DNA of 64,000 bases, taken from positions 5,914,001-5,978,000 of the forward strand of contig NC_087262.1 in NCBI RefSeq assembly GCF_037042905.1, read 5' to 3'. A model generated the notes under the pieces. It saw only the letters and a list, made by a program, of their open reading frames with translations, did no database searches and was not told the DNA's origin. Positions within the stretch are counted from its first letter, which is position 1. Each line of letters begins with the position of its first letter. Of the stretch, positions 13,097 to 24,985 are shown piece by piece. The DNA comes from Lytechinus pictus. Taxonomy: Eukaryota > Echinodermata > Echinoidea > Temnopleuroida > Toxopneustidae. Made by a program: the position numbers and the translations under genes.

Positions 13097-16000
13097 CGGG
13101 TTTTATATAGCGCTTAATACATCGTAACGGGCGTTTAAAAGTTACCTTCTAATCTTGAAATTGTATTTTTGCTCCTCCATACAGGTGACTGGTTGCTTTT
13201 TTACATTCAGATTCAGAAGTTGTGGTATGGGGAATCTCTTATCCCAGGGGCGACTTTACCGGGTCTCGACCGGGGAAGGGAGAATGGAAGCACCGTACAG
13301 CCCGAAAATCTTCTGGAGCGATATCATATGCAGGTCTGGCAAAGATAAAAATACAAATTATTATGTACATAATCTTTAAAATTCCTGGTTAGGGGAGAGT
13401 TTCATGAAAGGACTTGGACGTTTTATCCTATCATAGTCTGCTTTACTCGACAGCTATTATAAATGCTTCTCAACCAATTAAAATAAAGGAAAATTTTCAG
13501 ACTGACAACTTATCAGACAACCTCAGAATTTGACAATTTTTAAATCAACATTGTACATGTTTCCTCACACTTCCTCACAGTGCAGTGGCGTACCATGGGT
13601 CACGGCATTGGGGGGGGGGGGGCACCAGCAAAAATTTTGAGTCACTTAGTGATTCGCGCGCTCAGTTGCCAGGTATACTGACCTAATAGAGACACTGATT
13701 ATATGGACAATACCATTGAAGGGATAAATGTATTTCACTGGCCAAATAATGCGAGCGCGAAGCGCGAGCTGAAAATTTTTCATATTCAGACCTAATAAGG
13801 GACATTATAATCAAATTTTAGTAATCATAATACGTATATCTGTCTCGCTAAACAATGCGAGCGCTTTGCGCGAGCTGAAAATTTTGTATATATTGACCCT
13901 AAACAGGGAGATTTTAAGGACTATATTTTAGGAATCCATCGAGTACACATATCTCACCATAGTCATCTAATGCGAGTGCCAAGCGCTTGCTGAAGTTTGT
14001 TAGAATAACATCTAAACACATAAAGCACTTTTTTTGTAGTCATTGTAATCATGATTATCATACGCATCTCACTAATCAAATATTGGGAGCGCGAAGCGCG
14101 AGCTGAAAATTTAGATAATTCAGACCAGAAGTGGGGGCATTCTAATGCTTGCTTGTACTGTAGGAATTGAGACCATACGTATTTCACTAACCAATTGAAG
14201 CGCGAGCCGAAAATTGTTGATATTCAGATGAGAAAAAGGGACATTTTAAGGACTGATTTTAGGAATTCATGGAGGGCAGACATATCTCACCAATCCACTA
14301 ATGCGAACGTAATCACGGACAGGAAATGTTTTTTTATTAAGACCTTAACATGGGGCAATCACTTTAAGTAGTCATGAAAAAGAAGCATATGTCACTACAT
14401 AAAACAATAACTCGAAGTGCGAGGAAATATATTTGGTGTATATTGACTTGAAAACGGGAGGTTTTAGTACAACATGATTATAATGTATATCTCGTTAAGC
14501 AGACAATGCGAGCACCAGGAACAATGAAGACATAGGCCCTGAGCAAATTATGTTTCATAAAGTTATGATGAAAATGTCTGTTATGTAATGTAACATAACA
14601 TAATTATAATAAAATATAACATTATAATGAATGATAATGTATTCTTTCCTACTACGTTTCTCTTCTTTTCCCCCTCTTTTTCTCCTTTTCCCCGTTTTTT
14701 TTTTTTGGGGGGGGTCAGCCGATTGGGGGGGGGGGGCACGTGCCCCCCCATGCCCCCCGTAGTTACGCCACTGCTTCCTCATACAAAACTTACATTCAGT
14801 CATTACAGACTGCTTTTTAGAAAGTCCATGAACATTACAAAACAGGTAAAATGAGACAATAGGAAAATATTTAAAAGTAACACATAAAATCAAACATAAT
14901 GAAACACAATGATAAGTAGTAGAAATTACATAAAACCACAGTGCGAAGAGAAATTATATAAATTCTCTACCCCCGGCAGATGAGTAAGAAGTCGATGGAA
15001 TTAACTGATCTCATAATTAAAGAAAACTGATCCGGGTATTACTTGGTAAAGAATTAAACAATTGAATACCTGCATAGAGACCGCCGTCCCTTATATATTT
15101 TTTCTGTTTGTTTTTCAAGACTAATCATTACTTTTCTTGATACTTATTTTGGAACACAAGAAAGATGAAAGTTGTCCATGAAATAATTTAAATATAAAGG
15201 AAACTGTCTGTTTTTTCCATCGCAATGCTAACTTTTCAATGTTCAGAGTAGAACCATAGCTCCATGGTAGAACACAACAGGTTGGTACTTTACTGAAGAA
15301 ACGTCGAAACGTAATGGGAAAGAATACATTATTTTATATCATGTTATATTATACATGTTAAAACAAATTCTTAACTTTATGAAACATTATTTGCTATTTA
15401 GGCAATTAGCGTATTTCGGAATTACGAACCTTCGGAATAATGAACCTTTGGAATTACAGACTGTAACCGGTTTTAACACCCCAATCATGCCAGTAATATT
15501 CATTCATTCATTTAATGGTTTATTCAATAGACATGTATCGCATTAAAAACTGAATTACACATGCTTTACAGGGTATCAATTAAAAATACATGGTAAAAAA
15601 TACGGAGACAATTAAAATTATTCACATACATTTGCACAGTAAGCTATTGATAAAGATGAATGAATAAGGAGAATGCATATCATAGATTGATAAAATCATT
15701 CATAATAAAACTTTTAAAAACATTATAAGTCAATGGTTATTAAAAGCAATTCACAATTTCTAAGCATGTATATATATCAAACGTTTAAAGAATTGTCAAA
15801 TTATTTCAGTTATGATTTGTAATATTTGTTAAGCACACGTAAAAGATAAGGGAGGGCACTGCTTTTAAATGACTCCTTCTTGTCATACAGGGCATTGGTT
15901 TCTACATCCTCCAATCTCTGCTTGGAGGGTTCGTGATTCTCTATGGTGTCGGAGGGTGGCTGAAGTGGTACTTCTACATCCAACGCAGAGACCGGGCAGC

Positions 16001-19000
16001 CGAGTGGAAGTGCCAACCCGACCGCTTTCTGACGCCGGAAGACGACCGACTCGAGTTCAGACTTGGGTCGATGAATATGGCCATAGGATCGGTGCTTTCT
16101 GGTTAGTTGATTGCTTTAATTTGTGTCCGAGAGTAGCCACCACTCAACATCATGGTCATCACTTGCGTACAGATGGAAGGGGCCATACCCCCCTCAAAAA
16201 GGTTTCATGAACAAGAAAAAAATAGAAAAAAAAAAAGAAAAGAAAAAGATAATTTTCTAAATATTATGTCAAAACAATTAGATTTTTGTATAAAAAAAAT
16301 GTCATCTCATATTCCCAGTATCAACGATCAATTTCACTACGAGTTTATAACACGCGCCAGGCTGTGCTTATTGGAAATTGTCACAACACAATTATTAATC
16401 AGTCATTTCGTTTCCTTCTGTCTCTTAAATTTCAAAGGCATCCTCGTAACGTACATTAACAACGGAGGGGAAACCAAACTATACTACAACATATCGGACT
16501 ATGGTTGGATCTACTTCCTCCTCTCAATACCAGTGAATTACGTTTACAATGAAGCCGCCGCCTATTACTCCCACAAGGCTATGCATTATCCCCCGTGGTA
16601 CAAGCGGTACCATAAACTCCACCACCGGTTCAAGTGCCCCACCCCCTTTGGGGCGGTGGCCATGCACCCCTACGAGTTCCTCACGCTCCAGTTTCTCATC
16701 GAGCTCCCGCTCTTCTTTGTACCAATGCATGCAGGTAAGGGCGTGGCATCGGATATTTTGTAAGTCCTATCGTTTAACTTTTCCTATTCTTTTTTTCATA
16801 CATGTTTTCTCTCTTTTAATCATTTTTCTCTGTCTCTGTCTTTATCTACAAATTTACTTTTCAACTTTTGATTTACTTTTACTCCCATTCTGCATGATTC
16901 ATTGTAATGAATATAGCGTAATGTTTGTACAGTGCGTCCCACAAAAAACGAAACCGAAATTTATCGATGATTTATCATAACTTAATCACAAATACAGTAG
17001 ACAAATGACCTACCGTTGTAAAGCTGAGAATCTCTTCTTCCATCTGAAATTACTTAGATTATTTCTCATTCACGCACGAGTGAGCAAAAACAATTTGAAG
17101 AGGGGATACCAAAAAGTCATTTGGCCTGCTGTATCTGGGTTTCAAAAAGAAAGCCACATTTTAAAAAGTTCAATATCTGCTCTTTAATTTGATACCTCAA
17201 TTTAAAAAAATAACAAAGTTCTGGTTATTAGAAATAAGGCTTGAATTTCAATAATTTCATAAAATGAAGAGGTTTTACAGGCTAGCGTTAAAACTCACTC
17301 GACACTCCGTTTTGTTGACGATCGGCCTTGTCTTTTGTTAACCATGCGACAGGTTCTGTGGGAAACCGGTGAAAACACATTTATTTAATGAAATTATGGA
17401 AATACAAGCATTGTTTCGAGGGAACATAACTTTTTACTTTTTGACAATTTTTTGTGATTAAGGTATCAAATAAAAGAGCAGATATTGAACTTTTTAGGCA
17501 TGTGATTTTCTTTTTGAAATTTAGATAACCCCGCCAAATGAGTTTTTGGTATCCTTTCTTCAAATTGTTTTTGCTCACTCATGCGTGAATGAAGAATAAT
17601 CTAAGTAATATCAGATGAAAGAGGAGATTCTAAGCTTTACATTGGTAGGTAATTTGTCTATTGTATTTGTGAATAAGTTATGATAAATCGTCGTTTAATC
17701 TCGGTTTCGTTTTTTCTGGGACGCACTGTATATTAGAAAAAGACCGCAACAAGATCATTCAAAGGCCTATAATATCAAGGGTTGACAGGCAGAATGACGT
17801 AACACACTATTGAGTCATTTTAGAGATTTTTTGCCAAAATAATCAGCATCACCTACAAAGCATGGAAACCATTAGAGCATGAACTCCATTCAACTCCCTA
17901 CTGACTCAAACATGTCCAAAGAATACTATACCACATCTCAATAGATTTACATTGTTGATCTACCTTCATTACAAATAAAGTATATTAGAAGAAAACACAA
18001 TATCATCCAACTGAATGAAGTTATCTATATATTAGCTGGCTCTCACTCCTTGCCCCTTCCTAAAAAACTGACACATTTCAACCACCTTTTTTAATCTCTT
18101 TATACTTAAAGGTGTTTTTATATTTTGGTTGATCTACGGCTACTACTACAGCATCTTAGACCACTCGGGAATTCATTTAGATCCACTCTGGCCGTGGCAA
18201 CCTGCCGTTATCTTCCATGATAACCATCATAAGTAAGTACACACTGTAAAATAATAGTGTTATTAATGACTCCGGTTTGGTGTTCAGGGAGGACTATATC
18301 CCGATCAGGTGTTAAAATTGCACCCTGGAGATACACTGTAATGTTAAAATAACACCACTTGGGTGATGAACCTACGACATATTAATTTAACCTAAGTGTA
18401 AAATGTTAGAAGCGGTCCTAACTAAAACATCGGTGGTCCATTTGTGTCGTTTTAACTATATAGTTTTTTTATGTACATTCCTCTATAAACATTGTTTAAA
18501 AAAATGTATTTTACACAATCATTTGAACTTTGGAAGAGCTAATCATGATATTAATTTAACATTAGTGTAAAATGTTAGAAGCGGTCCGATCTACATCGGT
18601 GGTCCATTTGTGTAGTTTCAACTATATATTTTTTTCTATTAATTTTTCTAAACATTGTTTAAAAAAAATGTATTTTACACAATCATTTGAACTTTGGAAG
18701 AGCTAATCATGATAGAAATTTAGATCCCACTCACAATGAGTGAGAAAAGAAATGAATAACTGAATATAATAATCAAATAAATGAATGAAATAATATATAT
18801 ATTTATGAATAAAGAAATGAATAATTTAAATAAACAAGAGATTAAATAAGTTCATAAATGGGTAAACGAATAATCTGAAGAAGTGAAGAAAATTATGAAC
18901 TGGCAGACATCTAGATAAAAACATACTGTATGCTGATAGCTTCGTAATAATCAGTATTCTTGATCATTATTCATCATCTCATTTTCACTACAATTATTCA

Positions 19001-19167
19001 ATTAATCATTCAACAGGTTTTTCCACTGTAACTTCGGATTCAACACCGAGTTATTCGACAAACTTCATGGCACTCTGATGAGAAACGACCGGTACTACTC
19101 AGAAACTGTCTTCGGTGGACAGGGTGCTCCTAAAACACCGACGCCCTCGAATAAAAAGGGCAAATGA
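9944..19167 (+). CDS. Fatty acid hydroxylase / sterol desaturase family protein, copy A
   Basis: Six exons: 9944-10055, 13185-13333, 15891-16101, 16438-16734, 18112-18232, 19017-19167, giving 346 residues; intron phases 1,0,1,1,2. Three histidine clusters of the non-haem di-iron hydroxylase/desaturase superfamily are present: HKAMH (203-207), HKLHH (216-220) and HDNHH (292-296), plus FHCNFG just after. Hydrophobic segments suggest a multi-pass membrane enzyme, by family knowledge normally in the ER. The C-terminus KKGK fits a dilysine ER-retrieval signal. Oxidation of a sterol or fatty acyl lipid is the family role; the substrate is not readable. The start is the first ATG of the exon, and exon 1 plus the end of exon 2 differ strongly from B and C. 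AATAAATAAATA near 19292 is a likely poly(A) signal. It is the oldest, most diverged copy of the cluster. Confidence 0.9.
11572..11758 (+). repeat. tRNA-derived SINE with poly(A) tail
   Basis: The head (11572-11642) has a leucine/serine-tRNA-like A box TGGCCGAGTGGTCTAAGGC, a B box GGTTCGATCC and a 7-bp acceptor-type pairing (GGTGCCG with CGGCATC). The anticodon stem is not formed and there is no proper variable arm. A body follows starting TGCCCGTGAGCAAG, and the element ends in about 12 A residues. This is a SINE rather than a working tRNA gene. Confidence 0.75.
12735..12825 (+). repeat. SINE tail-like fragment
   Basis: GACGCTATATAAATCCCATG followed by TATTATTATTA resembles the 3' end of a SINE family (compare 13096-13122, opposite strand). 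Confidence 0.4.
13051..13122 (-). repeat. (TAA)n tract with SINE 3' fragment
   Basis: About 15 TAA repeats next to TATATAGCGCTTAATAC. The latter is the inverse of the 3' end of the SINE family also present at 3415-3570 and 62380-62665. Confidence 0.65.
13334..15890 (+). other. Intron 2 of gene A
   Basis: Phase-0 intron. The donor GTCTGG is weak, although the reading phase and the acceptor (TCATACAG) fit. It contains the large hAT-like element at 13583-14773. The remaining ~1.1 kb shows nothing I can name except a CTGAAGA...CGAAACG motif at 15293-15311. Confidence 0.7.
13583..14773. mobile_element. hAT-like non-autonomous element with internal ~110-bp tandem units
   Basis: Ends CAGTGGCGTA and TACGCCACTG are inverted, a hAT-type terminus. 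TTCCTCAC lies just outside on the left (13571) and TTCCTCAT on the right (14775), suggesting an 8-bp target duplication, though the left copy is offset by 4 bp. The body is about eight degenerate units of roughly 105-120 bp centred on GCGAGCGCGAAGCGCGAGCT. It closes with G- and C-rich tracts around CACGTGCCCCCC. No transposase. Confidence 0.7.
16735..18111 (+). other. Intron 4 of gene A
   Basis: Phase-1 intron, GTAAGG donor, CTTAAAG acceptor. Most of its first half is the inverted-repeat element 16930-17728. The second half shows nothing I can support. Confidence 0.75.
16930..17728. mobile_element. Tc1/mariner-like inverted-repeat element, ~300-bp arms
   Basis: Ends CAGTGCGTCCCACAAAAAAC and its inverse, flanked by TA on both sides. 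The two arms (about 16930-17230 and 17395-17728) pair over nearly their whole length, including GAGTGAGCAAAAACAATTTG. No transposase ORF. It shares its terminal sequence with the element at 5991-6525. Confidence 0.85.
18379..18711 (+). repeat. Direct tandem duplication, two units of ~165-169 bp
   Basis: Units 18379-18547 and 18548-18711 both run from ATATTAATTTAAC through GTAAAATGTTAGAAGCGGTCC to AGAGCTAATCATG, with few differences. It lies in intron 5 of gene A next to short inverted-repeat words (AACACC/GGTGTT) at 18243-18370. Confidence 0.8.
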
Positions 19168-20480
19168 AGAACAGATACCAACGTAAATGTCAAGGCAATC
19201 AACTTAAGACTGACCCCATTGGACAACGGCTCGCGTTGCCACAAACCGTGAAAAGTGTGCACTGTGACGCCATGTATTCAAAGTGACAAAAATAAATAAA
19301 TATGTAAACGGATTCAGTTCGTGCCTTTCTGAGGATGATGTTTAAAGATCGATCTCAGACGTAAATAATCTTAATTTGATTGATGACAGTCTGAGAGAAA
19401 TTAATCACAAGCATCGTCTCGATTGACAGTGCATGGCCAAAATTAATTGGAACTCCTATAACCATTCATAAGGAGAGATGGTAGTCTTGGACGTTTAAAA
19501 AAATGAGTTATTCAGCCATAATAGAAATCATTTATAAGTTGTAGTAAAATATATTTGTTGTGCAAATATTTGTTTTGATATCGATGAATATGTCATATTC
19601 CTATGGAATACTTTTTAAATGCAAGATGCATCATATTGCTCCTTGAGAGATTCTAACTTTTAGTGTGTGAGCATCTGATTTTAAAAAAAATTAAGTATGC
19701 ACTTATTGACTTATATTGTGTATACATGTGCATAATCTGCACATATTCAAATATGCCAGGGATCGAACGTCATTTTATACCAAACGACCTATAAACTTGT
19801 CAGATTTGTAATGATGTATGATCTGTTGGTTTCCATTTCACGGAACTTGCTTTAGTAACAAAAATAGGATTGAATTTAATGCTAAAATCAATAAAAGTCA
19901 TGGAATTTAAATGGCTGATAACGATTTTATCATATTTCAAATTTTGTTATATTTTATTTCTTCAGATGTAACCTTGATCCATGAAGTGACATTGCAATCG
20001 AAAAAAAGAACTTGACAAAAAAATTGAAACAAACAGAAGAAATATACGTGTTTTTATTAATAGGTTTTTAAAAAATCTATTGATGTTTTTCAGTGTGTAT
20101 CTTTTTTTTATTCTCTCGAAAAATGGTGATCCGGTGATTGGCCATCATGATCCCGTTTCATAAAACTTAATTTCAACTTTGTTATTACTTTGATGTGAAG
20201 GGGTTTTAGTGACCTTTCTTAGTATTCTGGCAACTTTTCACAATTCTGTCACTAAATTGAGGACATATTTATAGAGGGAACAGCGGTGCCAACATTGAAT
20301 AACTAGTTGAGAGTAAGATGAAAAAAAAAACAATTTTAGAGTGAGAAAGGATCAAATTGAGTGAGTCTCACTCTCAATGAGGAACAGGGGAAAGAGAGAG
20401 AGAAAGAAAGAGAGAGGGGGGGGGGGGTGGAGGGCAGGGGAGAGAAAACGAGAAAAAACAGAGACATAAAATAGTCCAGG
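19168..20480. other. 3' flank of gene A
   Basis: Contains the likely poly(A) signal near 19292 and then AT-rich sequence with no gene. A GA/G-rich low-complexity tract lies at 20393-20455. Confidence 0.5.
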
Positions 20481-23224
20481 CTAGAACAGGCATAACCTTG
20501 TTTTTTCATATATGCAATATTTGTTATGGTTTCTTGTCAATTCGAGGGTGCTGATTACGAATCTGAATGATGCCACTCGTGTAACCTTGGGTTTTTCCAT
20601 GTTTTCCGCACATTGGCAAAATCCAATATTTGGCCGCCAAAATATGCAAATTACCCATTATCATAAAATTGCCCGCGCATTGGCTATAAAATGTATGTAA
20701 TTGTGTTGCATGAGCATTTTCATTTTCTTGATATTCAAAATAGCCGCTATGGACCCCTGTATACTCTATTAATATGAATGGGGAAAACTATTTTTTTAAT
20801 ACAAAAGTGAGCACTAAAATGCAAGTAATTGTGATATTTGAGTGATGTAATGAATGAAAACATGATTGCTATAAAAGAAATGTATCATTTTGTTATGTCA
20901 TGTATATGTGATAAATGATGTATTTTGATATTCAAAATGCCACCAAACCCCCTAGCAGTATTATGTACAATGTTAATAGGTACAAAAAATCACAAGAGTG
21001 AGTACTAAAATGCATATTATTAAGATAAACGAGTGGAATACTGACTAAAAACATAATTTTAAAGAAATATAATATTCAATATGCATTGTATGTGATAAAT
21101 TCTGCATTTTGAAATTCAAAATGGCCGCCATAGGCCCTATAATTATTATGTACAATGGAAATGGAGAAACTAATTTTCACAAGAGTAAGAACCATAAAAT
21201 GCATGTAATTGTGATCTACGAGTAAAATATTGTCTGAAAACATATTTTCCAGCGAAACATATTTATTTCGTCATGCATGAGATAAATGCTGTGTTGTGAA
21301 ATTCAAAAGGCTCAGTCTAATAGTATTATCTACAATGTAAATGGGGACATATAATATTTTAAGAATTGGATTTGCTTGACTATGAAATCCACATAATCCT
21401 GTTGTATGAGTAAAATTTTATTTTGAAAACATGATTTTTATGAAATATAGCATTTCTTCTGCCATGTAGGTGATAGCTCCAAGCCCTAACCATGCTAACT
21501 AGATTAGGTAACATGCGTATAGGGAAATATTATTTTCAAATGAATGAGAATCATAAAACGCACGTCACTGTGATGTATGAGTAATAATATTGTCATTAAC
21601 AAGAGTTCGAACTAAATACATCACATGTTGGTCATGGAGGTAATAAATGCTGTATTTTAAAATTCAAAATGGCCGGCACAGACCCTAAAAGTATTATGTA
21701 TGCCTACATTGTAACTCGGGACATGTAATTTTGACAGAATTTGGCTTTGCTTGACTAGAAATATTTCATATAATTGTGATGTAGGAGTGAAATATTGTCT
21801 AAAACCATGGTTTCTTGATCATGTTGATAGATATATGGATATCATATCTTGCGTAATTAAGGTGATAATGCTGCATTTGAAATTGAAAACGGCCGCCATA
21901 GTTCGTTATCGTAGGCCTGTTATGTACAATTTGAATGGGGACATATAGTTTTCACAAAAGGGCATATGGCGCCCATTTTGAATTTTGAAATAAAGCATTT
22001 ATCACCTAAATACATAAAATATATATCTTGTTATAAATCATGTTTTCAGACATTTCACTCATACAACACTATTTAGTCAAGCAAAGCCAAAATGTATTAA
22101 AATCATTTAGTGTCCCCATTCACATTGTACATAATACCATTAGGACATGTAGCGGCCATTTTGACTAAAAATACAGTATTTATCACATACCTGGCAGAAA
22201 AATGACATATATATCTTTTTATAAATTATGCTTTCAGAAAATATTTTACTCATAGATCACAATTACGTGCATTTATGGTGCTCACTCCTGTAAAAATTGG
22301 TTTCCCAGTCCCGTATTGTCTTATGCCTACATAAGACAGTCAATGTCTATGGCAGCCATTTTGAAAGTCAAAATACAGTATATAACACAAACCTGAAACC
22401 TGACTGATATATTTCGTTAAAAATTGTGTTTTTAAGACACTATCCCATTTATTTATCACGAATACATGCATTTTAGTGCTCACTCGCTTGATTTCTTTGG
22501 TCCCTTTTCTCATTATACATAATACTTTTAGGGTCTTTGACGGCTATTTTGAATATCGAAACACAGCATTTATCACATACACGCCATACTAAATAGGCTA
22601 ATATATTTCGTTAAAATTAAGTTTTTAGTCAGTATTCTACTCGTTTATCTTCACAATATGCATATTAGTGCCCACTTGTGATTCTTTTGGCCTCCATTGC
22701 CATTGTACATAATACTGTTTGGGTCAGTGGCGGCTTTTCTGAATATCAAAATACAGCAATTTTCCCATATGACATAATAAATGATATAGGCCTATCTCGT
22801 TAGTAACGATGATTTTCATACATTTCTTCATTCATAGATCAATTACTTGCAGTTTAGGGCTCGTTTTTGTGAAAATTAGTTTTTCCTATTCATATTGTAC
22901 ATAATAGAGTATACAGGGTCTATGGCGGTCATTTTGAATATTAAGAGAGAAAATGAATTTGTCAAAAATCATTTTTCAGAGAGTATTTCACTCCTGCCAC
23001 ACAATTTTATGCATTCTATAGCCAATGTGCGGGCAATTCAATGATTTTCATGGGTAATTTGCATATTTTGGCGGCCATATTGTATTTGGCCAATTTGCGG
23101 AAAATGCTCAAGGTTACACGAGTGGCATCATTCAGATTCGTAATCAGCACCCTCGAATTGACAAGAAACCATGCAAAATATTGTATATTATATATAAAAA
23201 AAAACAAGGTTATGCCTGTTCTAG
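20481..23224. mobile_element. Foldback element, 2.7 kb, arms of ~185-bp tandem units
   Basis: The left end CTAGAACAGGCATAACCTTG and the right end, its inverse at 23205-23224, open two arms of about 1.4 kb that meet near 21960. Each arm holds about six degenerate units of 180-220 bp. Each unit is marked by AAAATGGCCGCCAT (left arm) or its inverse (right arm), with TTATGTACAATGTAAATGG and an AATTGTGAT...GAGTAAAATATT stretch. No ORF is meaningful. Foldback transposons with repetitive arms are known in sea urchins (TU elements), but those have much shorter units, so membership is not claimed. Confidence 0.8.
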
Positions 23225-23310
23225 CCGAGACTAATACTGAAATGATATTGGAATATGGAGTAGGAATAGCCATGGACTTTCTAAACAGGTGAGGGATGGG
23301 GGTGTTTGGG

Positions 23311-23391
23311 GTAAGTGTGTGTGTGTGCGCGCGCGTTTAATGCGTGTGTGTGTGTGTGTGTGTGTATAGCCCCCCTACACACACACACGCA
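23311..23391. repeat. (TG)n/(CG)n/(CA)n alternating tract
   Basis: TG runs, then CGCGCGCG, TG runs again, a short C-rich break and CA runs. The alternating purine-pyrimidine pattern can adopt Z-DNA, and the TG and CA halves can pair as an inverted repeat. Confidence 0.8.
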
Positions 23392-23939
23392 AGAATTAAA
23401 AAGAATAGTGAAGAAATCGCTCTGAATAATGGTTGACCTCTCCCAATGGGTCTTTAAACATTCTTTTGATGAGATTTTATGTACTCTAAAAAGGTTACGA
23501 TCGAGAATAATACCCATATTGAAAAAATATGTCACAATTCATAAAAATCATGACTGAGCCATTAAAGAATGACCAAAAATAATAAGCAGCACAGCTATCC
23601 GTGGCAGGCTATTCTCCGGTATGAAATCAGATATTTGGGTATAGTGCCATTCAAAATGTAACCTTAGAAATCAACTCACCGATTTCATGCAGGTGAATGG
23701 TTTTTCATAAAAGACCTAGGCCTATACCGAAATAATATTCACTAGCAATCCATACAAAAGGCCATCAAGTTTGATAATAATTTGTTTACATATTATGCAC
23801 CCGTGTTCCGAACAAAAGTCCGTCAGGCAACTCTGAGTGGCAACTCTGAGTAACACCTTGGTAACACAAAGTTTGCCATCAGTAGTGGACCTTGCTTCAA
23901 AGAAAGGATTATGCGATGATTATCTCTTGGTGAGGACTA

Positions 23940-24885
23940 CAGTAATTGTGCATGACCAGCTTCGATCCCAGAGTTTGCCTATACAGTGGATTTTATAAGT
24001 ATGTGAACAATCTTATGGCCTTATCCTGAAATAAGTCACTGCTCTTCTCTTCTCGTGAGTGTCAGTGTGTGTGCGCTCGTTGTGTACAAAGTCAGTGGGA
24101 GATGAAGGAAGTCACCGCCGCTGACGAAATGAACGGCAGTGAACAATGGAGTGGTGACTTAATTAAGCCAGGATAATGCCAATCTGATCATGTACTGTTT
24201 TTTTATTGAAGAGGTAGAGTGCATGGTATACCGTTTCAATAACATAAACATATGGTATACGCTTATTATTACCGCAAGATGTGTTTTAATAATACCATAT
24301 TATCTTTCAAAAGGCCATATCTTTCCCCATTTTATTCTGGTTTGAGTTTTGAGAAGTGTTATGGCTATTCTCTCCAATATTGCCTTCCTACTGGCCAAAG
24401 TCAGAACAGTTATTGTTGTGGTACTTGGTGCTCTGTTAATAGGAGTACTTGCTTCTGGATTGCGAGATAGGCTTCACTTTTCTCATGACGAAAAGAATAA
24501 TATCATACGTACTGGTAATGGTAAATTCGTATGTAATGGTAATCGTAACTTCTTAAGCAATAGTAATGGTAAAATAGTTAAGTAATGGTAATAGAAAATT
24601 CACAAGTTATGGGAATGGGAAATAAATAGGTAATGGCAATGGAAAATTATTTTGTAGGAAAGGGCAATGGAAAATTCGTAAGTCGTAATGTACAATTCTT
24701 AAGTCATGAATGGAAAATTCGTAAGTAATGGTGATGGAATGCTTGTAATTGTGATGGACAATTCGTAAAGGTGATCACCCAGTAAATTGTAGAAGACGAT
24801 ATATTTTTTTTTAATTCCAAGATAGAGGTCAATGTAATTCCCTGACAGAATAAAGAATAAAGCAGTTTTACCCATTATAGTGTAG
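23940..24885 (+). pseudogene. Duplicated 5' end of a hydroxylase gene (orphan exon 1)
   Basis: This block is homologous to the upstream/exon 1/early intron 1 segments of gene B (27680-28405) and gene C (41575-42360). It includes GTGGATTTTATA before GTATGTG and an ATG exon at 24361-24466 encoding MAILSNIAFLLAKVRTVI and so on, 35 codons, parallel to exon 1 of B and C. The donor that reads CGAG|GTAGG in B and C is CGAG|ATAGG here, so normal splicing is lost. Read-through would give a 74-residue protein stopping at 24585. No exons 2-6 follow before gene B starts. Homology ends near 24885, where unrelated repeat sequence begins. Confidence 0.85.
24500..24780 (+). repeat. Degenerate minisatellite after orphan exon 1
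   Basis: Imperfect ~20-24-bp units of the type GGTAATGGAAAATTCGTAAG. The same array follows exon 1 of gene B (28125-28300) and gene C (41995-42260). Confidence 0.75.
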
Positions 24886-24925
24886 AAGGCTTCAATGTAC
24901 ACCATGTATCTTTCTCGGGTCTGTT

Positions 24926-24985
24926 GGTCCTGAAAAGGACCACCTAAACTCGACGTTTTGACAAGTGTGTTCTTGTCGTCTTCAG
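24926..24985 (-). ncRNA. Degenerate hammerhead-like motif and adjacent hairpin
   Basis: On the minus strand: CTGAAGA, then a 6-bp stem (GACAAG/CTTGTC) with an AACACA loop, then CAAAAC where a hammerhead core would read CGAAAC, then GTCGAG. Beside it is a hairpin GGTCCT-GAAA-AGGACC (24926-24941, plus strand). Such motifs are known in Penelope-like retroelements. The core G is replaced by A and no reverse transcriptase is near, so it is at most a dead remnant. Confidence 0.35.

Larger units (their letters stand above)
10056..13184 (+). other. Intron 1 of gene A
   Basis: Phase-1 intron with GTAAGT donor. It holds a tRNA-derived SINE (11572-11758), a SINE-tail-like stretch at 12735-12825 and a (TAA)n plus SINE-tail fragment at 13051-13122. 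The rest is AT-rich with no feature I can support. Confidence 0.7.

Noticed and set aside
13600-14530. Regularly spaced repeats, as in a CRISPR array
   Set aside because: Units are degenerate, without constant repeats and unique spacers, in a eukaryotic hAT-like element.
15290-15315. CTGAAGA...CGAAACG hammerhead-like words
   Set aside because: The space between the core boxes is too short (6 nt) for stem II.
16549-16980. 143-codon ORF overlapping exon 4 of gene A
   Set aside because: Out-of-frame shadow of the histidine-cluster exon.
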